A stretch of 64,000 nucleotides of DNA, from assembly GCA_045586185.1 (NCBI GenBank), contig JAZMZV010000015.1, forward strand, positions 1-64,000. The letters run 5' to 3'. Under the pieces are notes generated by a model that was not told the DNA's origin, did no database searches, and saw nothing but the letters and a program-made list of their open reading frames with translations. The translations under genes were made by a program, and so were the position numbers. The stretch is from RUG11551 sp045586185 (GTDB lineage Bacteria > Planctomycetota > Planctomycetia > Pirellulales > Thermoguttaceae). Numbering within the stretch: position 1 is the stretch's first letter; every line of letters starts with the position of its first letter. Of the stretch, positions 63,593 to 64,000 are shown piece after piece.

Positions 63593-64000
63593 ATGAAAAA
63601 AGCTATTCTTCAATCATACGCGCAGTTGCTGGCGCAGAAGGGTCTGAACGTTCAGCCCGGTCAGGACGTTTTAATTACCGCAGAACTGGATCAACCGGAA
63701 TTTGTTACAATGTGCGTTGAGGAATGTTACAAACTCGGCGCGCGAAGCGTTATTGTCGACTGGACGCATCAGCCGGCGACGAAACTGCATTGCGATTACC
63801 GCTCTCTGGAAACGCAGTCCAAACTGGAAAAATGGCAATTGGCGCGCTGGCAATGGCAGGTGAAAAACCGTCCTGCCAAGCTGTTTATCGAATCGGACGA
63901 CCCGGACGGACTGGCGGACGTCGACCAGGAAAAACACTCCAAAGCCACCGCCGCCGTTCGCGCTGCGATTAAACCGTATCGAAACAAGATGGACAACCAT
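63593..64000 (+). CDS. Start of an M29-type aminopeptidase (cut by the window end)
   Basis: 136 residues from ATG 63593 with GGAAAA upstream. LLAQKGLNVQPGQDVLITAE and ECYKLGARSVIVDWTHQP match the N-terminal domain of thermophilic metallopeptidase M29 (AmpS-like), a cytoplasmic zinc or cobalt aminopeptidase. The catalytic C-terminal domain is outside the window. Confidence 0.82.
   Translation, partial: MKKAILQSYAQLLAQKGLNVQPGQDVLITAELDQPEFVTMCVEECYKLGARSVIVDWTHQPATKLHCDYRSLETQSKLEKWQLARWQWQVKNRPAKLFIESDDPDGLADVDQEKHSKATAAVRAAIKPYRNKMDNH

Overview
The window looks like chromosomal DNA of a planctomycete, probably a fermentative, plant-polysaccharide-degrading lineage of an animal gut or a similar anoxic habitat. 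The evidence is a DUF1559-type pseudopilin (prepilin N-terminus plus the late H-x9-DG motif), an HU-like protein with a Lys/Ala-rich N-terminus, Sel1 and BspA-type leucine-rich-repeat proteins, many secreted or Tat-exported carbohydrate-active proteins, D-lactate dehydrogenase, pyruvate kinase, flavodoxin and ferritin, and no visible respiratory complex. The assignment is inference; no rRNA or tRNA gene was seen.

Layout. 1-10.4 kb (+): the 3' end of an unknown gene, then a lipid/polyketide-type cluster: a two-domain ketosynthase (one live, one dead), a triple acyl carrier protein, a FabH-like KASIII, a separate ACP, an acyl/AMP ligase, a fused LuxE-LuxC acyl reductase and a FabG-like reductase, closed by a strong terminator. 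10.4-12.7 kb (-): infA-ykgJ-hisS. 12.7-14.8 kb (+): Fur-family regulator, flavodoxin, DUF4405 membrane protein. 14.8-22.1 kb (+): an accessory module of two paralogous proteins with a shared leader, an LRR protein, a PRAI-like barrel, two MoxR-type AAA ATPases and a VWA/zincin protein. It is bracketed by the DUF4405 gene 3' end and a degenerate second copy of that 3' end. 22-30.6 kb: pyk, nnrD, a small orphan, an orphan membrane protein, a solitary flhA and ldhA. 30.6-38.6 kb: beta-helix protein, DUF1559 pseudopilin, UbiA-type prenyltransferase, endonuclease IV, and Rho with a prion-like insert. 39-49.9 kb: two secreted C25 (gingipain)-like proteins, a GDPD, a PepSY-like protein, orphans, a Sel1 protein and a ThiM-ThiE fusion. 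50-64 kb: phosphodiesterase, HU, ThuA, CE15-like esterase, GNAT, a REP-associated transposase (RAYT) between inverted repeats, SGNH hydrolase, heparinase II/III, a Kef-type antiporter, an FMN reductase, ferritin, a Tat-exported TIM-barrel protein and the start of an M29-like aminopeptidase.

Two features stand out. First, the gaps are full of several families of short dispersed repeats made of degenerate 6-11-nt units, often as inverted arms and often stacked side by side. Two of these families also lie in frame inside protein linkers of the lipid cluster. Second, the 14.8-22.1 kb module pairs MoxR ATPases with a zincin-VWA protein and unrecognised partner proteins, and is the best candidate here for an undescribed system. 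Functions are read from motifs and family resemblance by eye; no search or alignment program was run.
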